Below, in pieces: positions 20,501-33,619 of a stretch of DNA of 64,000 nt. Origin of the DNA: Myoxocephalus aenaeus (taxonomy: Eukaryota > Chordata > Actinopteri > Perciformes > Cottidae); contig JBAMJR010000259.1 in assembly GCA_038501785.1 (NCBI GenBank), forward strand, positions 292,001 through 356,000, written 5' to 3'. Position numbers and translations under genes: made by a program. The notes under the pieces are model-generated. The model saw only the letters and a program-made list of their open reading frames with translations, had not been told where the DNA came from and did no database searches. Numbering within the stretch: the stretch's first letter is position 1; each line of letters starts with the position of its first letter.

Positions 20501-23500
20501 TATCAGTGGTGGGTCGTCTGAGCCATCTAAGCCTTCTCTGCTGGCCTAAACAGAATCACAAAGTTATAGATATTTTATAATTATTTTTTTTTCTCACAAA
20601 TACACTACATGTATTATAATTATTTTTCCCTATTAGCTTATTTACTCATTGCACAGCTCCGGTCTTCCTCTGTTGCTCTGCTTCAGCCTGCAGCGCTGCT
20701 TCCAGTGCAGCTTGTTAAGGAGAGCTCTTATCCAATCAGATTTCACCTCTATGTCTCTATGGAAGAAGAGCGGCCCGAGGTCTTCTAGCTGGCCTTTGCA
20801 GATTAAAGTACATGGAGACGTTCTCGTGGTTGTCATAGTCTTCAACCAATCAGATCTTTAGTTTTACATGCTGGCCGTATTCTTTGACGTGCCAGGGACA
20901 CTGGAAATACGTCAGCACTAACATGCGCTGTGATTGGTCAGTGGGCCAGCGTGACTTATGGCAAAAGAAAGCTAGCTAGCTGCTAGCAGAACTCAGTAGG
21001 AGCAAGAATAGTTCAGGCTGAAACAAGAGAAGTTATGATATGTTTAGTGTTTTGCTTGGTGTAGTTTTTTTAACACTCAATGGCTGAAGGAGGAGGAGAA
21101 ACGGACTTGGTGGCGGATTTACTGACAACGCTTTTCTCACGGAGGGTTACGGGCATGTTTGGCGGTGACGATCCCAATATCAATGTTTACTGAGGGAATA
21201 AATCAAGAGAAGTAGTCATTTATATAGACTTCTATACAACCAGAGGAGTCACCCCTGGTGATCAGGAGAGAGAATGCAGCTTTAACACATGAATCATAGA
21301 CTTCTATACAACCAGAGGAGTCGCCCCCTGGTGGTCAGGAGAGAGAATGCAGCTTTAACACATGAAGCATAGACTTCTATACAACCAGAGGAGTCGCCCC
21401 CTGGTGGTCAGGAGAGAGAATGCAGCTTTAACACATGAAGCATAGACTTCTATACAAACAGAGGAGTCGCCCCCTGGTGGTCAGGAGAGAGAATGCAGCT
21501 TTAACACATGAAGCATAGACTTCTATACAACCAGAGGAGTCGCCCCCTGTTGGCCAGGAGAGAGAATGCAGCTTTAACACATGAAGCATAGACTTCTATA
21601 CAACCAAATGAGTCGCCCCCTGGTGGTCAGGAAAGAGAATGCAGCTTTAACATATGAAGCTTTTGCATCACTCATTTTTTTCAGTTTAAAAAGTCTGTTT
21701 ATTTAACTATATGTGTGTCTCTTTAGTGGTTGCTCCGCCCCCACAAGCCCTGATGGAGGTGGAGGTGCCCATCGTGGGGAACACACAGTGTAACTGTGAC
21801 TATGGGGTGGGCTCAATCACAAGCAACATGATCTGTGCTGGGCTCCGTGCGGGAGGGAAGGACGCCTGTCAGGTGATCATCTTCATCTGTTTTTGTCAGA
21901 TTTGACCTCGTGCAAAGGTCATTCTCCTGATTGTTTCTCTGCTTAAAGGGGGACTCGGGCGGTCCGCTAGTGAGCAAGCAGGGCGGAGTCTGGACCCAGG
22001 CGGGAATCGTGAGTTTTGGAAGAGGTTGCGCAGAGCCTAATTTCCCAGGAGTCTACACCAGAGTGTCCGAGTACCAGTCCTGGATCAACAGCCAGATCCC
22101 CAACAATCAGCCGGGATTCGTCGACTTCACGTCCACTGGGAGCGACAGTAACACCTGTGCTGCACCTCCAACCACCACCGCCCCTCCAACCACCACCGCC
22201 CCACGTGAGTCCAACCTGTAAACACGGATTCTACCTCTGAATTATATATCTGAATATTTACCTCTGAGGTGTAGTACAGTAAAGAGTACAACATGTACCT
22301 CTGACATGTAGTACAGTAAAGAGTACATTACGTACCTCTGAGATGTAGTACAGTAAAGAGTACATTATGTACCTCTGAGATGTAGTACAGTAAAGAGTAC
22401 ATTACGTACCTCTGAGATGTAGTACAGTAAAGAGTACATTATGTACCTCTGAGTACAGTTATGTACCTCTGAGTACAGTAAAGAGCACATCATGTACCCC
22501 TGAAATGTAGTACAGTCAAAAGTACAACATATACCTCTGAGATGTATTACAGTAAAGAGTACATTATGTACCTCTGAGATGTGATGTAGTACAGTAAAGA
22601 GTACAACATGTACCTCTGAGATGCAGCAGGACAAAATGTGTACATAAAGGAACAGTTCCCCCCCAAATCTTGTGTTTGATCTTAACCTTTGTTCCTTCAG
22701 CGGTGATCTGTGGCCGAGCCCCGATGAATTCACGTATTTTGGGAGGAAGCTCCGTGGTGACGGCTGGCGTGTGGCCGTGGATGGCGAGCCTGCAGAAGAA
22801 CGGAAGTCACGCGTGTGGCGGGACTCTGGTGGCCGTGGACGCCGTGTTGAGCAACGCCAACTGTTTCTCCAGGTGAGACGTCATGGACGTTTAACTGTAG
22901 AGGAAGTGCACCGGTTCTTTTTAAACCATTCCATTATCTGAACCGCTTATCCTATTCAGCAGCGGTGGCCCGTTTTATTATTAATGTATAATTATGTATA
23001 ATAATTATTTTTCCCTATTAGCTTATTTTCTCATTGCACAGCTCCTGACTTCCTCTGTTGCTCTGCTTCCAGCCTGCAGCGCTGCTTCCAGTGCAGCTTG
23101 TTTTAAGGAGGCCTCGGGCTCTTATCCAATCAGATTTCACCTCTATGTCTCTATGGAAGAAGAGCGGCCCGAGGCCTTCTAGCTGGCCTTTGCAGATTAA
23201 AGGACATGGGGACGTTGTCGTGATGTCATAGTCTTCAACCAATCAGATCTTTAGTTTGACATGCTAGGCATATTCTTTGACGTGCCAGGGCCACTGGAAA
23301 TACGTCAGTATTAACATGCAGTTGGGTCAGTGGGCCAGCGTGACTTCTGTCAAAAGAAAGCTAGCTGGTCCAGGCTGAAACATCAGAGAAGTTAAGACAT
23401 TTTTTGTGTTTTGCTTGGTGTAGTTTTTTTAACACTCAATGGCTGAAGGAGGAGGAGAAACGGACTTGGTGGCGGATTTACTGACAACACCTTTCTCACG

Positions 23501-24942
23501 GAGGGTTACGGGCATGTTTGGCGGTGACGATCCTAATATCGACTGCCACTGTCGAGCGGACATTTTCACCCCTAAAATGCATCAAAACGTGTTCCAGAAA
23601 CGCAACTGGGAGGCTCGACTGTCCGCACTGGTCCATGGCCATTGAGAAGGATCTGGTACTGGAACTGAAGCGCACCGATAAACTGTACAACCGCGTCATT
23701 GAACTGTTTGTTAACAAAGAGAGGAAGATGGACTTTGTCTTTAAGTGAACAGCATTTGCTAAGTAACTGCTGTGTTTTTACATCTGCAGTAGCGTTGTGT
23801 TAATGTGTTAATGTGCCTGGTGTTGTTTTTATTATATAGTTAATATCGTTCCTTCTGGCTCATGGCTCGTGCTCTTGAGTGTGCAGCGTTTTAGTGCCGC
23901 AGTTTTGTTGGATTGTTTTGTCATGTTTTGTTATAACTAAATGTGACTGGTTCTTGTTGATGTGAACTACATACATTGTCCGTTAATGATGCAGCATCCC
24001 GTCACAGGCGTATTTATATATACGATATCAGACGGCACAAAAGGCCCAGGTAGAAAATGCACGGCCCGCCACTGCTATTCAGGGAACCTATCCCAGCTGA
24101 CATTTGGCAAAGACAGGGTTCAACTGGACAGGTGTCCAGTTTATCTCAGGGCTCATATAGAGACAGACAACCATTCATAACTACGGGCAACTTAGAGTCC
24201 AGTTAACCTGAGCTGCATGTCTTTGGGAGGAACCGGAGCACCCAGAGGGAACCCACGCTGCCACAGGGAGAACATGCAAACTCCACCGAGAAGGCCTGGG
24301 ATCAGGGATCGAACCCAGCCCCCTTTTTCTGTGAGCTGACAGTGTGAGCCACTGCACCGCCCTCGCACTTTTAAAACAATCAGAACTCCTCTCATCTCCC
24401 ACAGCTCCCCCACGCCGTCTGAATGGACCGTCGTGTTGGGTCGGCTGAAGCAGAACGGATCCAACCCCTTTGAGGTGACGCTGAACGTGACCAACATCAC
24501 CCTGAGCACCCTGAACGGGTCCAACGTCGCCGTGCTGCGACTGGCAGCCCGACCCGGCCTGTCCGACTACATCCAGCCCATCTGCATGGACAACGGACAA
24601 ACCTTCGCCGTGGGCTCCACGTGCTGGGTGGCGGGCTGGAGCGCCGGCCGAGGAGGGGGTGAGTCCAGAACCGTCGCTTCGCCTCCCTGGATGGAATCGG
24701 CTGGTCCGGGTTCCTGCCTGTCTGGGTTTGATCCAGATGTTTCCTCTCTCACGTTTCCTTGTTTTCCATCTTCAGAGGAAGAAGTTCTGCAGGAGTTGCA
24801 GACCTCGGTGGAAAGCTGTGGGAACGCGTCGTCGGCCAGTGACACCATTTGTACCGGACTCTTAACACTGGAGCAGGTAAGAGAGTTCTACTTCTATGTG
24901 TCCTTCTGAAGATATGTGGTCTGGATTTGATAGTGATAGTCA

Positions 24943-24983
<41 letters not shown>

Positions 24984-25104
24984 CCAAAGGTCGTAGGTCG
25001 GATTCAAACCTCTGCCGTAAGGTCTCACTACTAATAACTACCAAACTATTTAGTTCTTTCCCTACGATCCCCGTCTGTCCTCTATTGAATCGTTCATACT
25101 AAAT

Positions 25105-25157
<53 letters not shown>

Positions 25158-25439
25158 GGGGACTCTGGAGGTCCGCTGATGTGTAGGCTGGACGGCTCCT
25201 GGTTCCAGGCAGCAGTGTTGTCATCTGAAAACGCCACCAGGTCAAGACGAGCATCTCTTAACCTGACGATATTTGACAAACTGAGCAACTTCCAGGCCTT
25301 TCTGTCTGAGATAGTGGGCTTCTTACCTACCTCCAACACCACATCTCCCACTAGCGGGGGCGCTCCTGCTCACTCCCCCTTCCTCCTCCTCCTCCTCTTC
25401 CTCGTCTCCTCCGTGTGTCTCCAGCTCTTCGTACAGTAA
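17543..25439 (+). CDS. Two-domain trypsin-like serine protease (prss60/polyserase-like), copy B
   Basis: Paralogue of the gene at 2215-11199 with identical exon phases: 17543-17597, 19295-19315, 19522-19696, 19789-20057, 21727-21872, 21949-22204, 22701-22872, 24405-24658, 24776-24876, 25158-25439. The product is 576 aa. Eight of ten exons match copy A exactly in length. Exon 6 is 438 bases shorter (two PPTTT-type units left in the linker) and exon 10 is 57 bases shorter (reduced Ser/Thr stalk). Domain 1 keeps TRIVGGEV, SAAHC, DNDISLL and GDSGGP, with Asp at the S1 position. Domain 2 again has Asn at the His57 and Asp102 positions and an activation-like site SRILGG. The C-terminal hydrophobic anchor signal is retained. 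Domain 1 substitutions against copy A include GWGTIRTGG for GWGDIGFEV, near a substrate-contact loop. Confidence 0.85.
18427..18695. repeat. ~59-bp minisatellite, about five units, copy B
   Basis: gatgcgttcacttactgttg with gttgcatttgactcgtga, repeated with variation. Expanded from the two units of copy A. Confidence 0.8.
20160..20475. repeat. gctagc-rich repetitive tract
   Basis: Dense repeats of gctagctagc and gctgctgctagc in intron 4 of copy B, followed by a short AT run. GC-rich and absent from copy A. Origin unknown. Confidence 0.7.
20504..21185 (+). mobile_element. Truncated hAT copy in intron 4 of copy B
   Basis: Starts cagtggtgggtcgtctgag, matching the 5' end of the element at 22960. 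It runs through the shared body to the start of the transposase-derived segment (caatggctgaaggaggagga), then stops after cggtgacgatcccaatatca. The 3' terminus is missing and there is no clear target duplication. Confidence 0.75.
21221..21660. repeat. 73-bp minisatellite, about six units
   Basis: Unit contains gcatagacttctatacaacc, agaggagtcgccccctggtg and gaatgcagctttaacacatg. Expanded relative to the single unit at 7395-7480. Confidence 0.92.
22255..22630. repeat. Dispersed gtacctctgagatgtagtac minisatellite, intron 6 of copy B
   Basis: About nine units of ~39 bases with acagtaaagagtacattat. Longer than the copy A array. Confidence 0.9.
22960..24074 (+). mobile_element. hAT element with transposase C-terminal fragment, copy B
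   Basis: Starts cagcggtggcccg, ends acggcccgccactg, and is flanked by ctattcag (22952-22959 and 24075-24082). The open frame 23518-23748 encodes ISTATVERTFSPLKCIKT and a C-terminal tail, matching the hAT dimerisation region. The frame shifts relative to the upstream segment, so the transposase is dead. It is orthologous to the insertion at 9045-9815. Confidence 0.9.
24946..24980. repeat. (GA)n microsatellite
   Basis: GA run in intron 9 of copy B. A shorter, interrupted run is at the matching place in copy A (10685-10709). Confidence 0.9.
25106..25157 (+). repeat. (GT)n tract forming the 3' splice-site region of the last exon, copy B
   Basis: About 25 GT units ending directly in the tag acceptor of exon 10 (25158). 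Longer than in copy A. Confidence 0.88.
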
Positions 25440-27359
25440 ACCTGCAGCTTTGCGTCTGTGTCTCGTCATGTGACCTACAGGTCACATGACGAGCACAAAG
25501 GACCGTCTGAGAGACAGTGGAGCCCAAAGCGGAGGAAACATCCGGCCAGGAGGAAAGATTCTGGTCCTCCACGTGACGAGATTCAAGATTCAAGATTCAA
25601 AATGTTTTTACTGTCATATGCACAGAGTTATTCTATACAATTAAATGCTTATTTTGCTGAGTCCTCCTAAGACACAGAATTAGAATGAACTTAAGGTAAA
25701 AAATAAATAAAAATAAGGCACAAATTATAAAAGATATAACAGTATTGCACAAAAATATAAATAATAATAATAATATGTAATAATAATATAATAATAATAA
25801 TTAATATAATAATATATATATATATTTATATTTATAAATATAATATAAATATTAAGATAGTCACCTAAAAGACATTTATTTAAAGAAAAATATCTAATTA
25901 TTAACTCAGCACTGGATTGTTAACGTTGGAAACTTTGGAAACTTGAGATTTTAACTAAGTTTTTTTTTTAAACTCGAAAGCCTAAAATGTTAATTGTCAG
26001 ATATCAGAAATAATTATGGAAACATTAACCACTTCTGGTTTGTTCTAAGAAGAGCTTCCGGTCTGAAATGAAGAATTCCTTAAAGCTGCACTGATCAACA
26101 GTTTATTCATATTTATCCCAGTGGGTCTCTGAAGGGAGCCAATGGACGTTTTTATTATTAATGTTTTTAAAATCAATACAATGAAGAAATGTGGGAAATC
26201 CTTGCAATATATAATGTTTAACTACTGATGAATATTTGCACTATATTTTGTCCATTTTCAGAACAGAATGACTGTTAAATGGATCAAATCATAATTTTGG
26301 GGCATAATGTCTGATACATGCTCTAAAACACAGAAGAGGCGGAGCTTACTGATTAAATAGAATTAAACTGCTGCCATGAAGTCTTTATGTTGAGTAGATC
26401 TGAGGCACAGTGGCGTTGACCCTCCTGTCAATCATCTTCCTCATATTCACAGGAGCTTCTGTTCCATAAGGCTGAGATCTACATGAAGCCATTCATCCAC
26501 TGAAGAAATACTTCAGCCGCACTTTAGATACATCATTATTTGGTTTGAAGGCTGAACACAGAGTCTTTAAATGTAAAAGCACTTTGCCTCTTTGTCTCTT
26601 TGCCTCTTTGCCTCTCAGGTGGATTGAACGATTCTGAGACACTTTCCTCTTCCTGCTGTGAGCGCACGCTTTAATTGTTTTGGTTAATATCTATATTAAA
26701 TTAGAGGACATACAGAGAACATGTTGGTGTTGTTTCTTTTCCTGGTGTGTTTACAGTGGTCAGTTTATTAGGTACACACACAACGACCGTCACAGAAAGC
26801 CTGTGATGGATCCATTTTTAAAACATTTCAGAATTTAATAAAACTTAGAAAAACAGAATGTATGAGCTGCTCACCTGGTAGATGTACCAAGAACACAGAG
26901 TACACCAAGTACTCCATTACAACATGTTGTGCAACATTTATTATAACTATGAAATATTCTATATTCTATTTAAGTCAATAAAGGTCCAAAACTAACATTA
27001 ACCGCTGCTTGAGCACCGAATGTGGATCAATCCGCTGCTGAAAATAGTCCCCAATGACTCCATGTGACCAACTGTTTGAGGAGATTACGAGACTTTCATG
27101 AAAAATGTAATATTTATATTTACATATTTAAGATGAAGGCGGATCCATTTGGAGCTGAGAGCCGCAGACAGGAAGTCTGACGGTATTGAGAGAACTCTGC
27201 AGACTCCGCCTCTCATATTCACACTGAAGTGTTAGTAGACGTGAAAAGTCACATAGAAGAGTGGTCACTCCTCTCTCTCTCTCTATATATCCTCTCTCTC
27301 GCTCCATCCTCCCTCGCTCCATCCTTCCCTCGCTCCATCCTCTCTCTCTCCATCCTCGT
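25440..27359. other. 3' flank of copy B and intergenic region
   Basis: 25440-25613 and 26042-26535 match the copy A flank. 25614-26041 is an AT-rich insertion with ataataata tracts. 26536-27359 holds no gene; 27270-27360 is a ctccatcctccctcg-type pyrimidine repeat just past the stop codon of the next (minus-strand) gene. Confidence 0.6.
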
Positions 27360-28023
27360 CTACTTGATCCTGATCTCAAAGCAGAGGCAGTTGCAGGTGT
27401 CGCACTCCGGAGGCTGACAGGTGCAGGCGCAGTCACACTTAGCACACTGTGGTAAAAACATACAGAAGAGAGTTCAGTTTACATTGTGATCTATGGGGAG
27501 CTTTAGACACACATTATGATCTATGAGGAGATTTAAACACACATTACATTGTGATCTATGGGGAGCTTTAAACACACATTACATTGTGATCTATGGGGAG
27601 ATTTAGAAACACATTACATTGTGATCTATGGGGAGATTTAGACACACATTACATTGTGATCTATGGGGAGATTTAGACACACATTACATTGTGATCTATG
27701 GGGAGCTTTAAACACACATTACATTGTGATCTATGGGGAGATTTAGACACACATTACATTGTGATCTATGGGGAGATTTAGACACACATTACATTGTGAT
27801 CTATGGGGAGATTTAAACACACATTACATTGTGATCTATGGGGAGCTTTAAACACACAATATGATCTATGGGGAGCTTTAGACTTCACAGTCTGACAGCA
27901 GAAGGAACTGTGTGGTCTAATAAGTGAGCAATGATAATAACATGTTGGTGAGACGTCAACCAGCTTGAACTGGTTTCTCCTGCTTACAGAGTGAGCACCT
28001 GTCAGGTGAACTGAGACTGGATT

Positions 28024-28063
<40 letters not shown>

Positions 28064-28824
28064 CATCATGAGACCTGGTGGGACCTGGTGGGACCTGGTG
28101 GGACCTGGTGGGACCTGGTGGGACCTGGTGGGACCTGGTGGGATCACTTACTGAAGGAGACGGGCACGAGACGGCCCGGCACGAGCGCAGGGTCGGCAGG
28201 CGACAGTCGCACATTTCTGCAAATCTGAAGCAGCGCTCGCCCAGAGAGACGTCCGGACAGCAGCCGCCGCACGCCGGGGGGCACCGGTCCTGTTAGGGGG
28301 GCGAGAAATCCTTCAATAAAAATAAAAAGAACTGACATCATCTATTCATTAAGAAAAGGTTCAACTGAAGAAGCACAGTTTGATATGTTTGATATCTCAT
28401 GAACATAATCATGTTTCCTGAGAGAACTCCTGCTGTGTCTGCTCTCTACCACCAGAGGGCGCCAAAGACCACTTGTAGTCTGCGCTTCTACGTGCAGGAA
28501 GAGTTCCCGTAAACATCACATTGTGTTTGTTTGACGTCTCACAAGCTGCAGAAAAAAAGGAGACGAGTCCTGCGGCACCGACCTTGAGGCAGGACCGGAT
28601 CCACAGCCCGAGCCCGAGGACGACCATGTAGAGACCCAGCGTGATCATCAGCACCGCCGGGAGCGGGATGGAGAGCTCCCAGACCGGCCACACCTGAGGA
28701 CCAGGACCAGCAGACACATGAGTACACCGAGCCGGGCCGAGCCGAGCCGGGCCGAGCCGGGCCGAGCACCTGCTCAGAGAAACGTGCTCCTCCTTACCTG
28801 CACTGTCTCTCGGTGAGAAGACAT
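27360..28824 (-). CDS. Small single-pass membrane protein with cysteine-rich tail
   Basis: Four coding exons on the minus strand: 28798-28824, 28583-28693, 28152-28289, 27360-27446. All junctions are GT-AG in phase 0, and the product is 120 aa. The start ATG has an A at -3. Residues 1-9 are short and polar. Residues ~18-40 form a strong membrane span (PAVLMITLGLYMVVLGLGLW). The rest is Cys-rich: RCPPACGGCC, then MCDCR, and a terminal CAKCDCACTCQPPECD and CNCLCFEIRIK. The CXC and CC spacing suggests metal binding, palmitoylation or a disulfide-rich fold depending on topology. No family name is recognised. Consistent splice phases and the clean frame across four exons argue for a real gene. Confidence 0.65.
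27480..27890. repeat. ~35-bp minisatellite, about 11 units
   Basis: acattacattgtgatctatg followed by gggagatttagacac, repeated. It lies in the last intron of the Cys-rich membrane protein gene. Confidence 0.93.
28025..28142. repeat. (GA)n followed by a 10-bp repeat
   Basis: A GA run (28025-28060) is followed by seven copies of acctggtggg ending about ten bases from the splice donor of the third exon of the membrane protein gene. Confidence 0.9.
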
Positions 28825-30420
<1,596 letters not shown>

Positions 30421-30485
30421 TTAATTAATGTAAGATGTGGCCAGAGGTGATTTATTAAAGATTATTAAAGAGAAAGTTTATTAAA

Positions 30486-30519
30486 GAGAAAGTTCCTGCC
30501 CATGGGCAGGAACTTTCTC
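30486..30519. repeat. 34-bp perfect palindrome
   Basis: gagaaagttcctgccca and its exact reverse complement meet at ccatgg with no spacer. The left flank also repeats attaaagagaaagtt in direct orientation. Confidence 0.9.
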
Positions 30520-30591
30520 CTGTATCGTTCCTTGTGATGTGTCTGTTGGAGAAAGTGCTCCGCTGTCCTGCAGTAGATGGTGGAGAGGGTG

Positions 30592-30595
<4 letters not shown>

Positions 30596-30668
<73 letters not shown>
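30596..30668. repeat. (AT)n microsatellite
   Basis: About 73 bases of pure AT abutting the truncated end of the Tc1 element. Confidence 0.97.
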
Positions 30669-30677
<9 letters not shown>

Positions 30678-30689
30678 TGCACTTGTAGG

Positions 30690-31344
30690 TTGCTTTGCTT
30701 CCACCCTTCTGTCCAGTTCATCCTAAACCAGCTGGATGGGTTTTAAGTCTGGAGACTGTGCTGCCATTCCATGATGTGAAGCCTACCATCTTGTTCTTTT
30801 CTTCTGAGGTGTTCTGACATAGCCTGGAGGGATGTTTTGGGTCAGTATCTTGCTGTAGGATGAACCCCTGACCAACTAGGCGTATACCAGAGGGAATTAC
30901 ACGGTGCTGCAAAATGCTGTGGTAGCCGTTTTGGTTCAGGCTGCCAGTCACTCTGTGCAAGTCACCGACTCTGGATCCAGCAAAAGAGCTCCAGACCATC
31001 ACGCTTCCTCCTCCATGTTTTACAGTTGGTGTAACGCACCGAGGAACCATCCTTTCTACTCGACGGCGTACGAAAACCCTACGTGATGAACCCACGATTT
31101 TGATTGATCAGTCCATAAGACCTTCTTCCAGTCTTCAGTCGTCCACTTACTTGTTCCCTGAAAAAGGTCTTTTTGTATAACTCTGAAATGTACATTATTT
31201 TTCAGTTTTTGGTAACCTAAACTGAAAAATAATGTACATCGCTTACCTTTGTACCATTTCAGGTTATTCACTGGACTTGAACTGCTTAAATTTCAATAAA
31301 AACTGGAAAAATTGGGGTGTTCTAAAACTTTTGACCGGTAGTGT
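30690..31344 (-). mobile_element. Defective Tc1-like transposon
   Basis: Minus-strand frames encode Tc1 transposase segments: TTEDWKKVLWTDQSKSWVHH, HGGGSVMVWSSFAGSRVGDL and GFILQQDTDPKHPSRL (second catalytic Asp region). The C-terminal segment is frameshifted. The end near 31317-31344 (ttctaaaacttttgaccggt) is a Tc1-type inverted terminus; the other end is lost at the (AT)n tract. No functional product is possible. Confidence 0.85.
31188..31239. repeat. 21-bp inverted repeat with 10-base loop
   Basis: atgtacattatttttcagtt(t) pairs with its exact reverse complement at 31219-31239. It lies inside the Tc1 remnant. Confidence 0.85.
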
Positions 31345-31356
31345 ATATAAATATTT

Positions 31357-31390
<34 letters not shown>

Positions 31391-31699
31391 AGCTTATATA
31401 CAAAATATATTTTAAATGATTGAATTTCATATTATTCTGTTCTATTTTTTGTATACATTGTGCATTTTTTATATTCTATTGCTTACCTGAATGTTTAAAT
31501 GCTGCTGTAGTGAAAACGTTTTTTTTAAATTTCATTTATTTTATTTTGTATGTTATTATATTTTAATTCCTTTAGTTCTTCTATGTAAATTTTTTTGTTA
31601 TACTTATTTAAATGTTCTTGTCTTTTCTTTTTCTTTTTTACTTCTTCATCTCTTCTCTGTACAATTTAATAATTTCTTTATTTTCTGTTATGTTCCTGT

Positions 31700-32007
31700 T
31701 GCGAATATTATGACACGATGACGTCAGATTTCCAGTAAAATTGAGCAATATCAGGGCGTGGCAAGCCAAACGACGACGGCCCCCCTTTCCCTACGTCAAT
31801 AACGTGATGACGTAGTTTCGGGGCGGGGCTACAAAGGCTTGTTTTCCAGCTACGGGCTTCGGAGAGCTCCATTTTGTGAGAGCCGTCGAAGCAGAGCCGC
31901 GTCCCCGAGGAAAGAGAAAACCTAAAAACGACTCAAACAGCTCAAAGTCAGCCGACGAACCGCTCGCTAACCAAGTTATCATCCGAAAGGAAAGCAAATC
32001 TTATCGT
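31700..32007 (+). promoter_or_regulatory. eif1: Promoter and 5' UTR of eif1
   Basis: GC-richer than its surroundings, with tgatgacgta (31806-31815, CRE-like), a ggggcgggg box (31820-31828) and ccattttgtgag close to the expected start. It precedes the eif1 ATG. The exact transcription start cannot be fixed. Confidence 0.5.
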
Positions 32008-33237
32008 ATGTCCGATATCCAGAACCTCCAAACTTTTGGTAAGTCGTCATAAAGGAGCTGAGGTGTGCGGGGTGAGGTGGGGGAAGGGCGCCTGCCCGCG
32101 AAGCTAACGGCCGTTTACCACCCCGCGTCTGTCGGGCTTTCATCGGCTTTAATTTAATCAATCACAACGTTTCAGTCTCGAAGTGGTCGATGTGTCTTAT
32201 TAAATGTGTTTATTTGACGGTATTTCTGCCGCTCGGCCGACCGGCGGCCTCCCGCTCGGTCTGCCCGCCATTAGGCCCGAGCGGCGCCCGGTTAGCTTAT
32301 TCTTCCCACACGAAAAATGGCCGCTGGAAAACGTCCCTTTGTACCACCAAAATACCATTTTATTTTTCACATGGCTGTACTGTAGAGGCTCGGGTTCACG
32401 CTCCGAAGACGGAAGTCGCCACGTCCACGGCTGGTAATCCGCGTGCAATCCCGTGTAGGCAGCTAAAACTAGCGCAGTAACGCTGCCAGGCCTCTGCGCA
32501 TGCGCAGTTCAACTCGAAAAAGAAAAAACACGGCCCTTCCCCGGGTTGTCTGCCAGATTGTAAACAAAGGAGACACGAACAGCTGATTTTGCAATCGCTG
32601 AAAATGATATTATTGTGTCTATAAAAGTAGTTGATTGCTGTTGTGTTTAAAGCTTGACGGTCTTCCTCCTCTCGCTCTCCTTCCAGACCCCTTTGCTGAT
32701 GCAACTAAGGGTGATGACCGCCTCCCAGCCGGGACAGAGGACTATATCCACATAAGAATCCAACAGCGGAACGGCAGGAAGACCCTCACCACTGTCCAGG
32801 GCATTGCCATCGACTATGACAAGAAGAAGCTAGTCAAGGCCTTCAAGAAGGTACAGAGATCCTCATGAGCACCGCCGGCTGTAGTTTGCGGTTGCCGTGG
32901 TTTTGTTTTACGGCATTTGCCAAACCCTGCTGCAGGGCGGCGTTGTGCAAACACTGACTCGTTGTTTTCTCTCTCTTTCTTTGACCCCCGGCAGAAGTTT
33001 GCGTGCAATGGGACTGTGATTGAGCACCCAGAGTATGGTGAAGTGATCCAGCTCCAGGGAGACCAGCGCAAGAATATCTGCCAGTTCCTCATCGAGGTGA
33101 GCGTCGTGGGCTTTCCCCTCGCTGTGTGTGTGTGTGTGGGAACATGGCCGACTGGAGGTGTTAGATTTATTAATCTCTCTTCTTCTTTCCAGATTGGCCT
33201 GGCCAAGGAGGAGCAGCTCAAAGTCCACGGCTTCTAG
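32008..33237 (+). CDS. eif1: Translation initiation factor eIF1 (SUI1 family)
   Basis: Four exons: 32008-32038, 32687-32850, 32995-33096, 33193-33237. All are GT-AG with continuous phase, giving 113 aa, the standard vertebrate length. eIF1 binds the 40S subunit near the P site and enforces start-codon fidelity during scanning. Recognisable segments in order: MSDIQNLQTFDPFAD, the basic loop IQQRNGRKTLTTVQG, YDKKKLVKAFKKKFACNGTV, EYGEVIQLQGDQRKNI, and the C-terminal EEQLKVHGF. The single-copy appearance and near identity to mammalian eIF1 make the call firm, but eif1 versus eif1b cannot be separated from memory. The 3' UTR runs to AATAAA at 33598-33603. eIF1 mRNAs are known to autoregulate through start context; here the ATG has a weak -3 T (tcgtATGt), consistent with that. 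Confidence 0.96.
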
Positions 33238-33597
33238 AAGCTGCTAGCAGCCCCTTCTCTCCAAGAAGGCCATTAACCTCTCCTCCTCCTATGTGCTGCT
33301 GCCCTTCCTCCCTCCTCTCCCTTGCAACCCCACCAGCTCCTATTAGCCAACACGCGAATTACCTCTGACATGGGATTCTGTAACACCACCGCCCTCCACC
33401 AGCAGGGGGCAGGCTCGCGCTCACAAAGACACACCACTGCAGCTCCACACAACATCAGGGACGAGTGGTGATGCCCCGCCCCTCCTTTCCCCCCTTTTTT
33501 GTTTATATCCTTTTTAAATTTTTCTTTTTAGGTCTTGTGCCACAACAAGGAGGCACCGTTTCATGTAACTTTTTTGTTTTGTACTTCAAGGTGTTTC

Positions 33598-33603
33598 AAT
33601 AAA
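33598..33603 (+). terminator. Polyadenylation signal of eif1
   Basis: Canonical AATAAA about 360 bases after the stop codon. Confidence 0.8.
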
Positions 33604-33619
33604 ACGTTGCGTCTCCACA

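Larger units (their letters stand above)
16571..26535 (+). repeat. Segmental duplication, copy B
   Basis: Collinear with 1689-11874. The region 25614-26041 has no counterpart in copy A, while 26042-26535 again matches the copy A 3' flank. It shares the nested hAT insertion of copy A. Confidence 0.9.
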
